29,501 nucleotides of DNA from CAZFCK01 sp964517355 (GCA_964517355.1 CAZFCK010000031.1:1-29501), one strand, 5' to 3'; counted from the stretch's first letter, positions 9,246 through 18,832 are shown. Notes: generated by a model from the sequence alone, not told the origin. Translations and numbers: made by a program.

Positions 9246-11336
9246 ATGTATAACACTCTGCACGGTATTATCACCCTCTTCCTTCTGACTGTTTCGCTGG
9301 TATTCTCTGGAGCCGCTCCCGTCTGCGCCGCGAGCGGCTATCATCTTGTTCCTTCGGGATACGGCGGAGGAGGCCGCTTCACCTGTGTGGCCATAGCACC
9401 CGACGCCCCAAACAGGGTCTACGTCGGCTCGGACGTGGCGGGATTCTTCGCCAGTGAAAACGGGGGCAAAGCGTTCACCCCTCTTGGCAAGGACCTGGGT
9501 TCCCTTGCCGTCGCCGCTATCGCAGTCCCCCCGGGTCAACCCGACCACCTGTTCGTTCTCGGCGACGACGGCCTGTACTACAGCACCGACCGCGGCCGGA
9601 ACCTCAAGCTCCTCAGTTCGCGCATCCGCTATGAAGGCCGCTTTTTCGGCTCCAATCTCATCCTTTTCACACCGGACAACACCCTTTATGTGGCATCCGA
9701 TATTGACGGCGTCTACAAACTCTCCCCAGCATCCGAAACGAGCGGCCAATGGACCATAGAGCCGCTGCTTGGACTTGGCGGCTATGCCGTCAACGGCCTC
9801 GCCTACGCAAAAGGGCAGCTCTTTGCCGCCACTGAGGACGGCGTCTATCGCTGGGACCGGGATTATTGGGACAATATTTCCGACGGCCTTTCCTTTATGC
9901 ACGACAATGTCGTCGACATAACGACCTTACCCGACGAGACCGTAGTTCTTGCGGAACTTGAGCAAGGCGCCTTCCTATGGGATGATGGCGAGGATTCGTG
10001 GAAAAGCATAGGGCCCAACACCAACAAACTTCCCGCCAAAGGACCTGTGCAATTCAAAGCCATATGCGCACAGCCCGGCGCTGCGGACACCATTTTTCTC
10101 GCCACGCACCCCACGTATTGGCCATACCTGTTGTTGCGCACTTCCGATAAAGGCAAGGACTGGCAGGTCATAACCCGTTTCGCCCTTTCCAGCACAACCA
10201 CAAACTGGGCCTCTGGCCTGCAAGCCATGGAGTCCCTGGCGTTCGCCCCTTCCGGCAACACCGGCTTCCTGCTGGACTGGTGGAATGTCTGGCGCACCAG
10301 CGACGGGGGCCTGAGTTGGATACAAATCGACAACGGACTGCAAAACACCGTGGTCAACGACATCGCAATCCAACCCGGCCATCCCGAGTCCATTTTCCTG
10401 GCCGTGGCCGATAATGGGCTCATGGTATCCGAAGATGGGGGCGCGTCCTGGAACCGCTCCATGCAGGGCATACCGGACGGACACGCCCGGGCTCTGGCGT
10501 TCTCTCCGCGCGATCCCAACAAGCTTTATCTCCTCATGGACCCCTGGAACAAAGAGAATGGGGATGAAAACACGTATTTCCATCTCTATAAAAGCACGGA
10601 CGCCGGGCATACCTGGACCCATTTCCCCATCCGCGAACATCCGCGCAAGCAGACCCTCCCTTATGTGGACGGACTGCCCGGCAGTATCGTCCTGCATCCT
10701 CATGATGACGATGTGGTCTATATCGGCGTCAACGGCTACGGCATTTACAAACTCGATACCGGCGCACCGCTGCGCGACGGTGTGGCCCGCGCTGAAAACA
10801 TAGCGTCTTCGTTGCAAACTCCCTACATAAAGGGACCGTCCGCCATACTCATGCATCCCGAAGATCCGAACATCCTTTTCGCCGCCGTCCACGATACGGG
10901 GATCTTCAAGACCACCGACGGGGGAGCCCATTGGAACAAACTTCCGAATACAGAGGGGTTTGTCTTCGGCTTGGCCATGGATCCGGACAATCCGGACCGT
11001 CTCCTGGCCGCCGTGAGTGACGGTATTTTGCAGTCTCAGGACGGAGGCGCCACATGGCGCCACCACAACCTCCCCTTTACCCCCTCTCCAAACATGGCCG
11101 TCAACGCCGTTGCCTACGGACCTGAGGGCAGGATCTATGCCGGGGTCGTGGGGTTCAACAACAAGGCCGGCGCCGGAGTCTTCGTGAGCGAGGACAACGC
11201 TCGAAGCTTTGTGAAGGCCGAATTTCAGGCCGCCAATGTGGGCGTGAACGTGCTGCGAGCCCTGCCCCACGCCCCCGAAAAGGCATATGTCGGCTTCAAC
11301 GGTCTCGGCCTGTTCACTCTTGAACCGCTGCACTGA
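9246..11336 (+). CDS. Secreted Asp-box (BNR) beta-propeller protein
   Basis: A 696-residue protein with a Sec signal peptide (about residues 1-28, cleavage after PVCA). At least eight Asp-box-like repeats can be seen: SENGGKAF, STDRGRNL, TSDKGKDW, TSDGGLSW, SEDGGASW, STDAGHTW, TTDGGAHW and SQDGGATW, plus a weaker SEDNARSF. Asp boxes mark blades of beta-propellers in sialidases, VPS10/sortilin and GH74 xyloglucanases, and the length fits two tandem propellers as in GH74. It may bind or cut the polysaccharide made by this locus; catalytic residues cannot be verified by eye. The ATG at 9246 has AAAAGG only two bases upstream, a tight spacing. It follows the exported unknown protein after 196 bp and precedes the AsnB-like gene by 12 bp, so it is probably in the same operon. 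Confidence 0.85.
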   Translation: MYNTLHGIITLFLLTVSLVFSGAAPVCAASGYHLVPSGYGGGGRFTCVAIAPDAPNRVYVGSDVAGFFASENGGKAFTPLGKDLGSLAVAAIAVPPGQPDHLFVLGDDGLYYSTDRGRNLKLLSSRIRYEGRFFGSNLILFTPDNTLYVASDIDGVYKLSPASETSGQWTIEPLLGLGGYAVNGLAYAKGQLFAATEDGVYRWDRDYWDNISDGLSFMHDNVVDITTLPDETVVLAELEQGAFLWDDGEDSWKSIGPNTNKLPAKGPVQFKAICAQPGAADTIFLATHPTYWPYLLLRTSDKGKDWQVITRFALSSTTTNWASGLQAMESLAFAPSGNTGFLLDWWNVWRTSDGGLSWIQIDNGLQNTVVNDIAIQPGHPESIFLAVADNGLMVSEDGGASWNRSMQGIPDGHARALAFSPRDPNKLYLLMDPWNKENGDENTYFHLYKSTDAGHTWTHFPIREHPRKQTLPYVDGLPGSIVLHPHDDDVVYIGVNGYGIYKLDTGAPLRDGVARAENIASSLQTPYIKGPSAILMHPEDPNILFAAVHDTGIFKTTDGGAHWNKLPNTEGFVFGLAMDPDNPDRLLAAVSDGILQSQDGGATWRHHNLPFTPSPNMAVNAVAYGPEGRIYAGVVGFNNKAGAGVFVSEDNARSFVKAEFQAANVGVNVLRALPHAPEKAYVGFNGLGLFTLEPLH

Positions 11337-11348
11337 TCCTTCCTTTCC

Positions 11349-13265
11349 ATGTGCGGCATTTGCGGAGAATTCATATTCAAGGGAGGCAGGGCCACTTCAG
11401 GCGCATTGCATCGCATGTCGCAGGCCATACGCCATCGGGGCCCGGACGACAGCGGCGAGTATGTCCAGGGTCCCATCGCTTTGGGGCATCGCCGTCTTTC
11501 GATTATCGACCTCTCGCCGCTTGGCCGCCAGCCCATGTGGAGCGGAGACGGTTCCCATGTCATCACGTTCAATGGAGAAATCTATAACTACGCGAACATC
11601 CGCGGAGAACTCGAAAAACAGGGAGTAGCCTTTCGCGGCGGTTCTGATAGCGAGGTCGCCGTAAACGCCATAGCATGCTGGGGGCTCGACGCCGCGCTTG
11701 AGCGTTTCCTGGGCATGTTCTCCCTGGCCGTCTGGAACGTCCACAAGCATGAACTGACGCTGTGCCGCGACCGCGTGGGCGTCAAGCCACTGTACTACAT
11801 GCGGGACGCCACAGGCATCCTCTTCTCTTCCGAGCCCCGCGCGCTGATGGCCCATCCCCGTTTTTCCCGCACCATCAATCCATCCGGCCTGGCCCGCTAC
11901 CTGGAACTAGGGTATTTTCCGGATAATCTGACCATGTTTCAGGGCATGGCCAAATTGCCCCCCGCCTCCGTGCTCACCGTCGATGCCCAGGGCCGCATGG
12001 ACCTGCGGCGCTATTGGACACAGGAAGACCTGCCGCACGCCTGTTTTCAGGGCAGCTTCCAGGACGCGCAGGAGGAATTGCTGACTCTGTTGCGCGACGC
12101 CTTCAGTCTGCGGCTCGTCTCCGACGTACCGGTGGGGCATTTTCTTTCCGGCGGAGTCGATTCGTCGCTTGTGGCGGCCGTACTCCGCTGCGAGCTGGAT
12201 GTTGAAATCGAAAACTTCACTGTCGGCTTCACCGGAGCGCATGGAAGCGCCTACGACGAGACCGAAGCCGCGAGACTCTGCAGCCGGAAGCTCGGCCTGC
12301 CCCACCGCGTGCGCCAGGTGGACGCCGCCGAGGCACAACGGGCCCTTCACGGATTTTGCACTGTCCACGACGAACCTTTCGCCGACCCTTCGGCCATACC
12401 CACCGCCATACTCTGCGCGTTTGCCCGTGAACACGTCAAAGTGGCTCTATCCGCAGACGGCGGGGACGAACAGTTTTGCGGCTATACGGGGTATAAGCGC
12501 TATCCGGCGCTTTACGGCACGCTCTCGCGCATCCCCTTGCGCAGAACCCTGAGCCGGGGGGCGATGCAGCTCCCTTGGGAGCGGCTTCTGTCCCTCATCC
12601 CGAAAAGCCTGGGAGACGCGCGCAAACCTTTCCGCGCCGACAGATTCGCGAAGCTCCTGGAACTCGCCGCAGCCCGCGACAGCGGCGAAGTGCTCGACCT
12701 CTACATGCGCAAGGCCTTCAGCCGCGCCAGCGCCGCGCGGCTTCTCGGCCTGGAGGCTCCCGAACCTTCATTGGCCGCCTCCATGCGGCAAGAGCCCTCG
12801 GACGCTCTAACCCGTTTGATGATGCAACTGGACTACGCCTATTGGCTCCCTGAGGATATCCTTTTCAAAGTGGACCGCACTTCCATGCATGTGGGGCTTG
12901 AATGCCGCGATCCGCTGCTGGATCACCGCATCGCGGCCTTTGCCCGAAGCCTTCCGCCGCACTATCTGCGGGACGCCTCGGGCCAGAAACGCATCCTGCG
13001 CGCCCTGCTTCAGCGCTACGTGCCCGAGTTGTCGCACCTGCCTAAAAAAGGTTTTGAAATTCCCCTTTATGACTGGCTCCACGGTCCCTGGAACGCTCTT
13101 GTGAAGGAACACTGCTCCGAGGAGCGCTTCCGCGAGACCAACCTGCTTGATCCGCGGCAGGCCCACCAGGCGGTGCGGCGTTTTTACGACCACCCCGGCC
13201 GCGACCCCATGCAGGTCTGGACTCTTCTCATTCTGCAACTATGGGCGACAGCCTGGAATACCTGA
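11349..13265 (+). CDS. asnB: Asparagine synthase-type glutamine amidotransferase
   Basis: A 638-residue AsnB-family enzyme. The N-terminal class II glutaminase begins MCGICGEF, so Cys2 becomes the catalytic N-terminal cysteine after Met removal. RHRGPDDSG (29-37), FNGEIYNY (74-81) and RDRVGVKPLYY (140-150) follow. The synthetase half has the PP-loop FLSGGVDSS (265-273) and SADGGDEQF near 375. Free asparagine synthesis is possible. Copies inside polysaccharide loci are often thought to amidate sugar acids or other glycan components, and the context favours that here. It ends eight bases before the next glycosyltransferase start, consistent with one operon. Confidence 0.92.
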   Translation: MCGICGEFIFKGGRATSGALHRMSQAIRHRGPDDSGEYVQGPIALGHRRLSIIDLSPLGRQPMWSGDGSHVITFNGEIYNYANIRGELEKQGVAFRGGSDSEVAVNAIACWGLDAALERFLGMFSLAVWNVHKHELTLCRDRVGVKPLYYMRDATGILFSSEPRALMAHPRFSRTINPSGLARYLELGYFPDNLTMFQGMAKLPPASVLTVDAQGRMDLRRYWTQEDLPHACFQGSFQDAQEELLTLLRDAFSLRLVSDVPVGHFLSGGVDSSLVAAVLRCELDVEIENFTVGFTGAHGSAYDETEAARLCSRKLGLPHRVRQVDAAEAQRALHGFCTVHDEPFADPSAIPTAILCAFAREHVKVALSADGGDEQFCGYTGYKRYPALYGTLSRIPLRRTLSRGAMQLPWERLLSLIPKSLGDARKPFRADRFAKLLELAAARDSGEVLDLYMRKAFSRASAARLLGLEAPEPSLAASMRQEPSDALTRLMMQLDYAYWLPEDILFKVDRTSMHVGLECRDPLLDHRIAAFARSLPPHYLRDASGQKRILRALLQRYVPELSHLPKKGFEIPLYDWLHGPWNALVKEHCSEERFRETNLLDPRQAHQAVRRFYDHPGRDPMQVWTLLILQLWATAWNT

Positions 13266-13273
13266 GGAGCATC

Positions 13274-14560
13274 ATGCGCATCGTCTGCTGCAACAAATAC
13301 TTCTTTTTGAATGGAGGCACGGAGCGCTATCTGCGGAACATTCTGGACGCCCTTCCCCTTCGGGGGCACGAAACCGTCCCCTTCAGCATCGCCTATGCGG
13401 GAAGCTGGGAATCCGAGTGGAGCCGGTTCTTTCTCCCTCCTCCGGGACCAGCGGACGCATCACATTACAAAGACATCCGCCTCACCCCTTCATCGGCGCT
13501 GACGTATGCCGAACGCAGCATCTATTCCTTCGCCGCAAGGCGCAGCCTCTCTCGTCTGCTGGAATGCCTTGAAGCCGCGGGTGGCACGGATATCGGATAT
13601 CTCCTGAACATTTACAACTACATGTCACCCAGCATCGTGCATAGCTTCCAGCGCAGAAACATCCCTGTGGTCATTCGTTTCGGGGATTATCATCCTCTTT
13701 GCGCCTCATACACGTTTCTGCGGGAAGCCAGACCCTGCACGCTCTGCGCAACCGGGGCGTTCTACCACGGCTTGCGGCATCGATGCGTCAAGGGCAGTTG
13801 GGCGGCTTCGGCCCTGCGCGTGCTCTCCATGTATATCCAGCGATGGCTGCGGCTTTACCGTAGCGCTTCCGCCTTTGTGGCCCCATGCGATTTCATGCGC
13901 TCAATGCTCGAAAAGGGAGGCTTCCCGGCAGAGCGTATTCACGTGATACGTCAACCGGCCTTCCCCACCATGCCTGGCGAATCCGTTGAAACGCCCGCAA
14001 AGCGGAACCGTATCGTCTTTTTCGGCCGCATCTCCCGGGAAAAAGGCATCGACACCTTGATTGACGCCTATCAGGAACTCGCCCCTCCCGTGGAATTGCA
14101 CATCGCCGGGCGTTCTTATGATGGCTGCGTGGAAGAATTGCGGCAACGCATCCGGCCGGACATGCGCCAACGCATCGTCTTCCACGGTTTCCTGCAGGGA
14201 ACGGAACTGTCGCGCCTGGTGGCCGAATCGCTGTTGAGCATCTGCCCAAGCCGCTGGTACGACAACGCCCCATTGAGCATATACGAAAGCTATCTCCTGG
14301 GCACGCCGGTGTTGGCTTCGAACATAGGCGGCATCCCCGAGCAAGTGACGCCAGGTGCGACGGGTGAGCTTTTTCAACCCGGCGATGCGCACGACCTTGC
14401 CGTCAAGCTCCAGGACATGCTCGCCGTTCCGCAACGTCTGGAGGCCATGGGCCGCGCGGCCAGAGATTACGCCCGGACCTCCCTGAGCCTGGACAGTCAT
14501 CTGGATAAGCTCCTCGACCTGTTTCACAGCCTTGCAACCACACGGAGAAAGGGATCATGA
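13274..14560 (+). CDS. GT4-family glycosyltransferase
   Basis: A 428-residue GT-B enzyme that should add a sugar to the lipid-linked repeat unit in the cytoplasm. The N-terminal part has NGGTERYL, typical of GT4. A cysteine-containing stretch follows (FGDYHPLCASYTF, ARPCTLC, RHRCVKG), as seen in a subset of EPS glycosyltransferases. The C-terminal half has FFGRISREKGIDTLIDAY and then NAPLSIYESYLLGTPVLAS, which contains the acceptor/donor-binding region. GAGGAG four bases before the ATG at 13274 decides the start; an upstream ATG at 13241 would overlap asnB. The stop overlaps the next start as ATGA, indicating translational coupling. Donor and linkage are unknown. Confidence 0.9.
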   Translation: MRIVCCNKYFFLNGGTERYLRNILDALPLRGHETVPFSIAYAGSWESEWSRFFLPPPGPADASHYKDIRLTPSSALTYAERSIYSFAARRSLSRLLECLEAAGGTDIGYLLNIYNYMSPSIVHSFQRRNIPVVIRFGDYHPLCASYTFLREARPCTLCATGAFYHGLRHRCVKGSWAASALRVLSMYIQRWLRLYRSASAFVAPCDFMRSMLEKGGFPAERIHVIRQPAFPTMPGESVETPAKRNRIVFFGRISREKGIDTLIDAYQELAPPVELHIAGRSYDGCVEELRQRIRPDMRQRIVFHGFLQGTELSRLVAESLLSICPSRWYDNAPLSIYESYLLGTPVLASNIGGIPEQVTPGATGELFQPGDAHDLAVKLQDMLAVPQRLEAMGRAARDYARTSLSLDSHLDKLLDLFHSLATTRRKGS

Positions 14561-16737
14561 GTTTTCCCGTCCGCGTCCATATTCTTGTCTCCACCCTTAT
14601 CGTTGGTGGAGCGGAACAACTTCTGCGCGACCTGTTGCTTCGCCTTGACCCGGAAAAAATCAAAACGAAACTGCTTTTTTTCAAAGATCCCGGCCCAATC
14701 GGCGATGAATGTATCGCCGGCGGAGTACCCGCGATAACAGGCATCATGCCTGATCGCATAAACCCCCTGGCAATCCCGAAACTGGCCGGAATCCTGCGCC
14801 GCGATGCAGCGGACGTGCTGCTTTGCATCAACCACCGCAACAGTCTGCTGCTGGGCGTGCCCGCGGCCAAACTGGCCGGCGTTCCCGTGGTCAACTGGCA
14901 CAATGAAACGTACAAGCGGTACAGCCAGCATCGTCTGACCATGGCGCTCAGGCGTATCGCGCATCGCGGCGTGCGCTGTATCGTCGCCGCGGCCAAGGGA
15001 CATGCGGACTATATTCGCAACGTGGAACGCCTGCCGGCCCGCGAAATTCGCGTCATCTACAATGCCGTGGACCCGGACCGCGCCTGTTCCCGGCTCACCG
15101 CAGCTCAGGCGCGCGAGGCCTTAGCCGTGCCGCCAGACGCCCGCGCGGTGGCCCAGGTGGCTGCCCTGCGGCCCGACAAGGCCCACGAGGTCATGCTGGA
15201 CGCCATGGCCATTGTCGCGGCCAGGGAGCCCCGCGCCTTGCTTCTCATCGCAGGTGACGGACCTCGCCGGCCATTCCTTGAAGAGCGCATGCGGACTCTT
15301 GGCCTGCAGCAACACTGCCGTTTCCTGGGAGTGGTGCGCGATGTCGGCGCAGTGCTCGCCGCTTCCGACATTATGGCCCTCTCTTCCCATCCACGGCAGG
15401 AAACCCTGTCCGTGGCCGCCATAGAGGCGATGTTCGCCCACCGCCCCGTAGTCAGTACCCGCGTGGGGTTTATGGATGAAATCGTCATACCGGGTGAGAC
15501 GGGCGAACTTGTGCAGCCTGAAGATCCGAGGGCCCTGGCCGAAGCACTGCTCTCTCTGCTGCAAAATGACGATAAACGCCGTCGCATGGGCGACCAGGCT
15601 TCTAACTTCATCGCCGCGATCTGCCATATCGACGTGATGGCGCGTAAATTCGAACAGCTTTTCACGGAGCTGGCTCAAGAGAAGAAAGCCCCCGATTCTT
15701 CCACGGCCGCCCCAGGCAGGCCGGTCCGCATCTGTTTTCTGGTGAGCTGGCGCGAACAAGGCCGCTGGTACTTTCTCAGGAAACTCCGCGAAAAAGGCCT
15801 GGACGTGCGCGTGCTCCAACCGCTTTTATTGGAAGAGGGCGTTCCGGACAAAATCAGAAAAATATCCCTGCGCCTCTCCCGGTTCTACCTGCCCCTGGCC
15901 GGCCTGCTCTTTCATGGCCGAGCGACTGTCTGGGCCTCCTGGAACATGCCCACCGGCGCCGTGCTTGGACTGATTAAACGCATCGGAGGGCGTCTGCTGC
16001 CGCCACACATTGTCCGGGACTTCCACATCGACCCCGCCTGGAAAACAACAGCCCGCCGCAAACTCCGCCTCCTGCGCCTGGCTGCTCCAGGCATGGATTT
16101 CGTACTCACCACTTCACGCCGGGAGGAGCAGGCATACGCCCGGGAATTCGGCTTTGCCCCGGATCGCATCCGTTTCTTTCCGGATTGCCCCCCCAGTGAA
16201 TTGCTGCAGGTGCCGCCCGCCGCACCGGGGGAGTATGTCTTTGCATACGGGAACAGCGACCGGGATTTCGACACGCTGCTCGCGGCGGCCCGGAAGCTTG
16301 ACCGCCCAGTGGTCATACTTTCGCAGCGCTATACCGCTACGACCGGAACGCCCGCCAATGTGCGCCTTGTCCGGCATTACGTAAGTCAGGACCAATTGTG
16401 CGCCCTTATTGGAGGCGCTTGTTGCTGCGTGTTGCCGCTCAAGGATTTCAACGTGGCCGCCGGACAAAACGCGATGCTTGAGATCATGACGCTCGGGCGT
16501 CCCCTGGTCGCGGCCGACAACATCGCCACCCGGGAATATGGGGTGCATGGGGAAACAGCACTGTTTTACCGCATCGGCAATGCCGATGATCTTGCGCGCC
16601 AGATACAACGCGCCCTTGCCGATCCCGTAGCGTCGGCAGCCATGGCCGCTCGCGGCCGTGCAAAAGCCGAGACGCTTCTTGACGAACAGGTGGAACGGTT
16701 TTTAGGGCTTTTGCCCCAAGTCGCCAACCTGGGTTGA
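14557..16737 (+). CDS. Two-domain glycosyltransferase (tandem GT4-like fusion)
   Basis: A 726-residue protein holding two GT-B modules. The first (about residues 1-375) is a full GT4 enzyme: IVGGAEQLLRDLLLRL, VAALRPDKAHEVMLDAM, then HPRQETLSVAAIEAM with the E-x7-E pair. After a short linker rich in Pro, Ser and Ala (about 378-388) a second module opens with RICFLVSWREQGRWYFLRKL and ends with a GT4-like AAGQNAMLEIMTLGRPLVA. The second module is more divergent. It may add two successive sugars, or one module may be inactive. Its ATG overlaps the stop of the upstream GT4 gene (ATGA). Its 3' end overlaps the convergent flippase gene by 36 bp. Confidence 0.88.
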   Translation: MSFPVRVHILVSTLIVGGAEQLLRDLLLRLDPEKIKTKLLFFKDPGPIGDECIAGGVPAITGIMPDRINPLAIPKLAGILRRDAADVLLCINHRNSLLLGVPAAKLAGVPVVNWHNETYKRYSQHRLTMALRRIAHRGVRCIVAAAKGHADYIRNVERLPAREIRVIYNAVDPDRACSRLTAAQAREALAVPPDARAVAQVAALRPDKAHEVMLDAMAIVAAREPRALLLIAGDGPRRPFLEERMRTLGLQQHCRFLGVVRDVGAVLAASDIMALSSHPRQETLSVAAIEAMFAHRPVVSTRVGFMDEIVIPGETGELVQPEDPRALAEALLSLLQNDDKRRRMGDQASNFIAAICHIDVMARKFEQLFTELAQEKKAPDSSTAAPGRPVRICFLVSWREQGRWYFLRKLREKGLDVRVLQPLLLEEGVPDKIRKISLRLSRFYLPLAGLLFHGRATVWASWNMPTGAVLGLIKRIGGRLLPPHIVRDFHIDPAWKTTARRKLRLLRLAAPGMDFVLTTSRREEQAYAREFGFAPDRIRFFPDCPPSELLQVPPAAPGEYVFAYGNSDRDFDTLLAAARKLDRPVVILSQRYTATTGTPANVRLVRHYVSQDQLCALIGGACCCVLPLKDFNVAAGQNAMLEIMTLGRPLVAADNIATREYGVHGETALFYRIGNADDLARQIQRALADPVASAAMAARGRAKAETLLDEQVERFLGLLPQVANLG

Positions 16738-18342
16738 ACGGAGATTTTTCCCGACGTCTTTGCGCAGCAGCCTCTTGAGAAAGCGGGGCATGCGCCCCAT
16801 GGAGAGCACTTCAACCCACTCCGGCGTACGGAAAAAATAAAGCAGTAGCCCGTAACATCCAAAATAGGCCGTTCCCCAGGCTGTCAGCGACACGGCATGC
16901 CCCATTCCGGTGTCCACTATAACTCCCTTGAAAGGATAGCAGCCAAGTCCCAATCCGGCGGCAAGGATCAATGGAAGCCCCAGGCTTCTGAGCTCCGAAA
17001 GAGTGATGTTCAGCTGCAGATTCCTGTGCAGCAAAATAATGAAAATCAGGCAAATAATTGCGCTTCCAACGGAAGAGGAAAGAGCGATGCCGTATACTCC
17101 CTTGAGAAGGTGAATGAAAAGCCAATTCAATCCCACATTCAGCAACAATGAAAACACGCCCATGATAAAAAGTGTTTTCACTTTCTGCAGCGCCGTGAAA
17201 AAAGCACTGTTAATGAAGGTATAGGCGAAAAAATAGAGCCCCAGGACATAGCTTTGTAAAGTGATTGCCGTTCTCAGAGTCGCATCTTCTCCAAAAGCGC
17301 CACGCCGCAAAAGCACCGATACGACATCGGGGGCGAACACGAATACAAAAACCATGATGGGAAAGGTGATCAATCCCACAAAAATCATGGCCCGCTTGAA
17401 CACGTGGCGCATGGACTCCTGATCATCCTGCGCCGCACTTTCACTGATATAGGGGAATATGGCCCGGGAAATGGCGATAATAACGAGTTGCAGAGGCAAA
17501 TCATTGATGCGAAAGGCATAGCGGAGGCTGGAAACCCCTCCCGGGCTGAACTGCGTCGCCATGGACTGGTCCACCATAAGAATGGAGTTCACTATAAGCG
17601 CACTGCCCAATAAAGGCACAACAATAGCGAAATAGGGGCGTAGCACGCTTATGCGCAACGTAAAAGGCCGCCAAGAAGCGAACGTGCGCCGCCCGACGCA
17701 TAGAGCAAGAAAAAGAAGCTTGGCGGCGCAACCGTAAATCGTGCCCCATGCCAGCAAATCAATCCCATACTTTGCGCCATAAAGCAAAAAAAGGATGAGT
17801 GAAATATTGATAAACGACTGCGCAAAGGTAACGGCCGCAAATGTCTTCCAGGCTTGCAGCAATGCCGCGAAAAGCCCTGATACCCCTTCGAGCATCACCA
17901 CGATCAGCAGCAATCGCTCCAGGGCGATGCCGAGCTGCTGCTGCTCCTGCCCCATTCCATACCCCAAAAGAGGAAAAAACCATGGTGCGCTCAGCCACCC
18001 CGCCAATGTCACGACAACCACTCCAAAAATCGAAGCGATAAAAACAGTCATGACATTATCGCGCACCAAATGCTGCGGCAAGGTATGCCGCCACTCCAAA
18101 TAAAGGGGAATAAAGGCCGAAAAAAAAGCGTTGTTGAGCAATAGCGTGATAATGCCCGGTACGGTATACGCCAGATTGAAAACATCCAGACTCGCATCTA
18201 TGCCGAACTCGCGGGCCAGCAGCATCTCTTTGCCTACAGCGAGAATCTTGTCCACAAGTGTCCAAAGGAAAATAACCAGAGCCGCCTTGTTAATGGCGTT
18301 GTATAAATCCTTCCGGGATTGTTCAGCCGCAGCTTCGCCCAT
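16702..18342 (-). CDS. MurJ/MviN-like lipid-linked oligosaccharide flippase (Wzx role)
   Basis: A 546-residue polytopic protein of the MOP (MVF/MurJ) superfamily, with about 13-14 hydrophobic segments. The N-terminus carries VDKILAVGKEMLLAREFG and LLNNAFFSAFIPLYLEW, typical of MurJ/MviN. In a polysaccharide locus with no other flippase the likely substrate is the undecaprenyl-linked repeat unit, though a genuine MurJ role cannot be excluded by eye. GGAGGA lies seven bases before the ATG at 18342. It is transcribed against its neighbours: it converges with the double glycosyltransferase, sharing 36 bp, and diverges from the CpsD-like gene. It thus needs its own promoter in 18343-18540, where I see no confident boxes. 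Confidence 0.88.
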   Translation of the reverse strand: MGEAAAEQSRKDLYNAINKAALVIFLWTLVDKILAVGKEMLLAREFGIDASLDVFNLAYTVPGIITLLLNNAFFSAFIPLYLEWRHTLPQHLVRDNVMTVFIASIFGVVVVTLAGWLSAPWFFPLLGYGMGQEQQQLGIALERLLLIVVMLEGVSGLFAALLQAWKTFAAVTFAQSFINISLILFLLYGAKYGIDLLAWGTIYGCAAKLLFLALCVGRRTFASWRPFTLRISVLRPYFAIVVPLLGSALIVNSILMVDQSMATQFSPGGVSSLRYAFRINDLPLQLVIIAISRAIFPYISESAAQDDQESMRHVFKRAMIFVGLITFPIMVFVFVFAPDVVSVLLRRGAFGEDATLRTAITLQSYVLGLYFFAYTFINSAFFTALQKVKTLFIMGVFSLLLNVGLNWLFIHLLKGVYGIALSSSVGSAIICLIFIILLHRNLQLNITLSELRSLGLPLILAAGLGLGCYPFKGVIVDTGMGHAVSLTAWGTAYFGCYGLLLYFFRTPEWVEVLSMGRMPRFLKRLLRKDVGKNLRSTQVGDLGQKP

Positions 18343-18543
18343 ATTCCATTCCTCCCGCTGCAGGCTCCACGGCCCTACGGCAGCAGGCTGATCTGTTGCG
18401 TGTCATGCGTTACAATTACTGCGGCATGCATATGCCATTCCGCCGCAAATTGCCATTACCCGTACGGCCGCTTTTCAATTTCACCAAATATCCCGGCCCA
18501 CGGATAAATGCATCTTAGCACAATGATAATAAGGGATTGGTTG

Positions 18544-18600
18544 TTGACGAATGGATGAAAAACAATATAGTTGTGTTATATCATCTCGGTAGACTATACT
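18544..18600 (+). promoter_or_regulatory. Two overlapping sigma-70-type promoters before the CpsD-like operon
   Basis: TTGACG (18544-18549) and TATAGT (18566-18571) are separated by 16 bp. TTGTGT (18571-18576) and TATACT (18595-18600) are separated by 18 bp. Both read toward the CpsD-like gene at 18833 and would give a 5' leader of roughly 225-255 bases. The rest of the 490-bp divergent gap (18343-18543) shows nothing I can call. Confidence 0.55.
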
Positions 18601-18638
18601 ATGAAGCCATGCGTGCCGGTATGATAATCGGCGGAATG

Positions 18639-18696
18639 ACCGGATCGGCGCCCCATATGCCGCTTACCGCCTGGGGCGGCATGCCGCCTATCCGGT
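18639..18696 (+). promoter_or_regulatory. Structured leader with competing hairpins
   Basis: ACCGGAT (18639-18645) pairs with ATCCGGT (18690-18696). Inside, CGCCCC (18648-18653) can pair with GGGGCG (18673-18678). This conflicts with a CCGCC-tgg-GGCGG hairpin, with ATGCCGC...GCGGCAT, and with the 14-bp palindrome GGCGGCATGCCGCC. Mutually exclusive stems in a transcribed leader suggest an attenuator, protein-binding RNA or operator. No T-run follows, so it is not itself a simple terminator. It matches no riboswitch class I know. Confidence 0.45.
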
Positions 18697-18832
18697 TATG
18701 GATGAACGCAAATATACCATAGGCCTCACAGACTTACCACCTGCAACCATGCGCACGTGCAGGACTGTTGCTTTACACTTGTCGCTCCGGCGGAAGTTGT
18801 TCTCCGCAAATAAAAACGGGAAATGAATCGCC

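Noticed and set aside
9975..11333. 452-codon minus-strand ORF opposite the Asp-box protein
   Set aside because: Arises from codon bias on the other strand; the plus-strand frame has a signal peptide and repeated Asp boxes.
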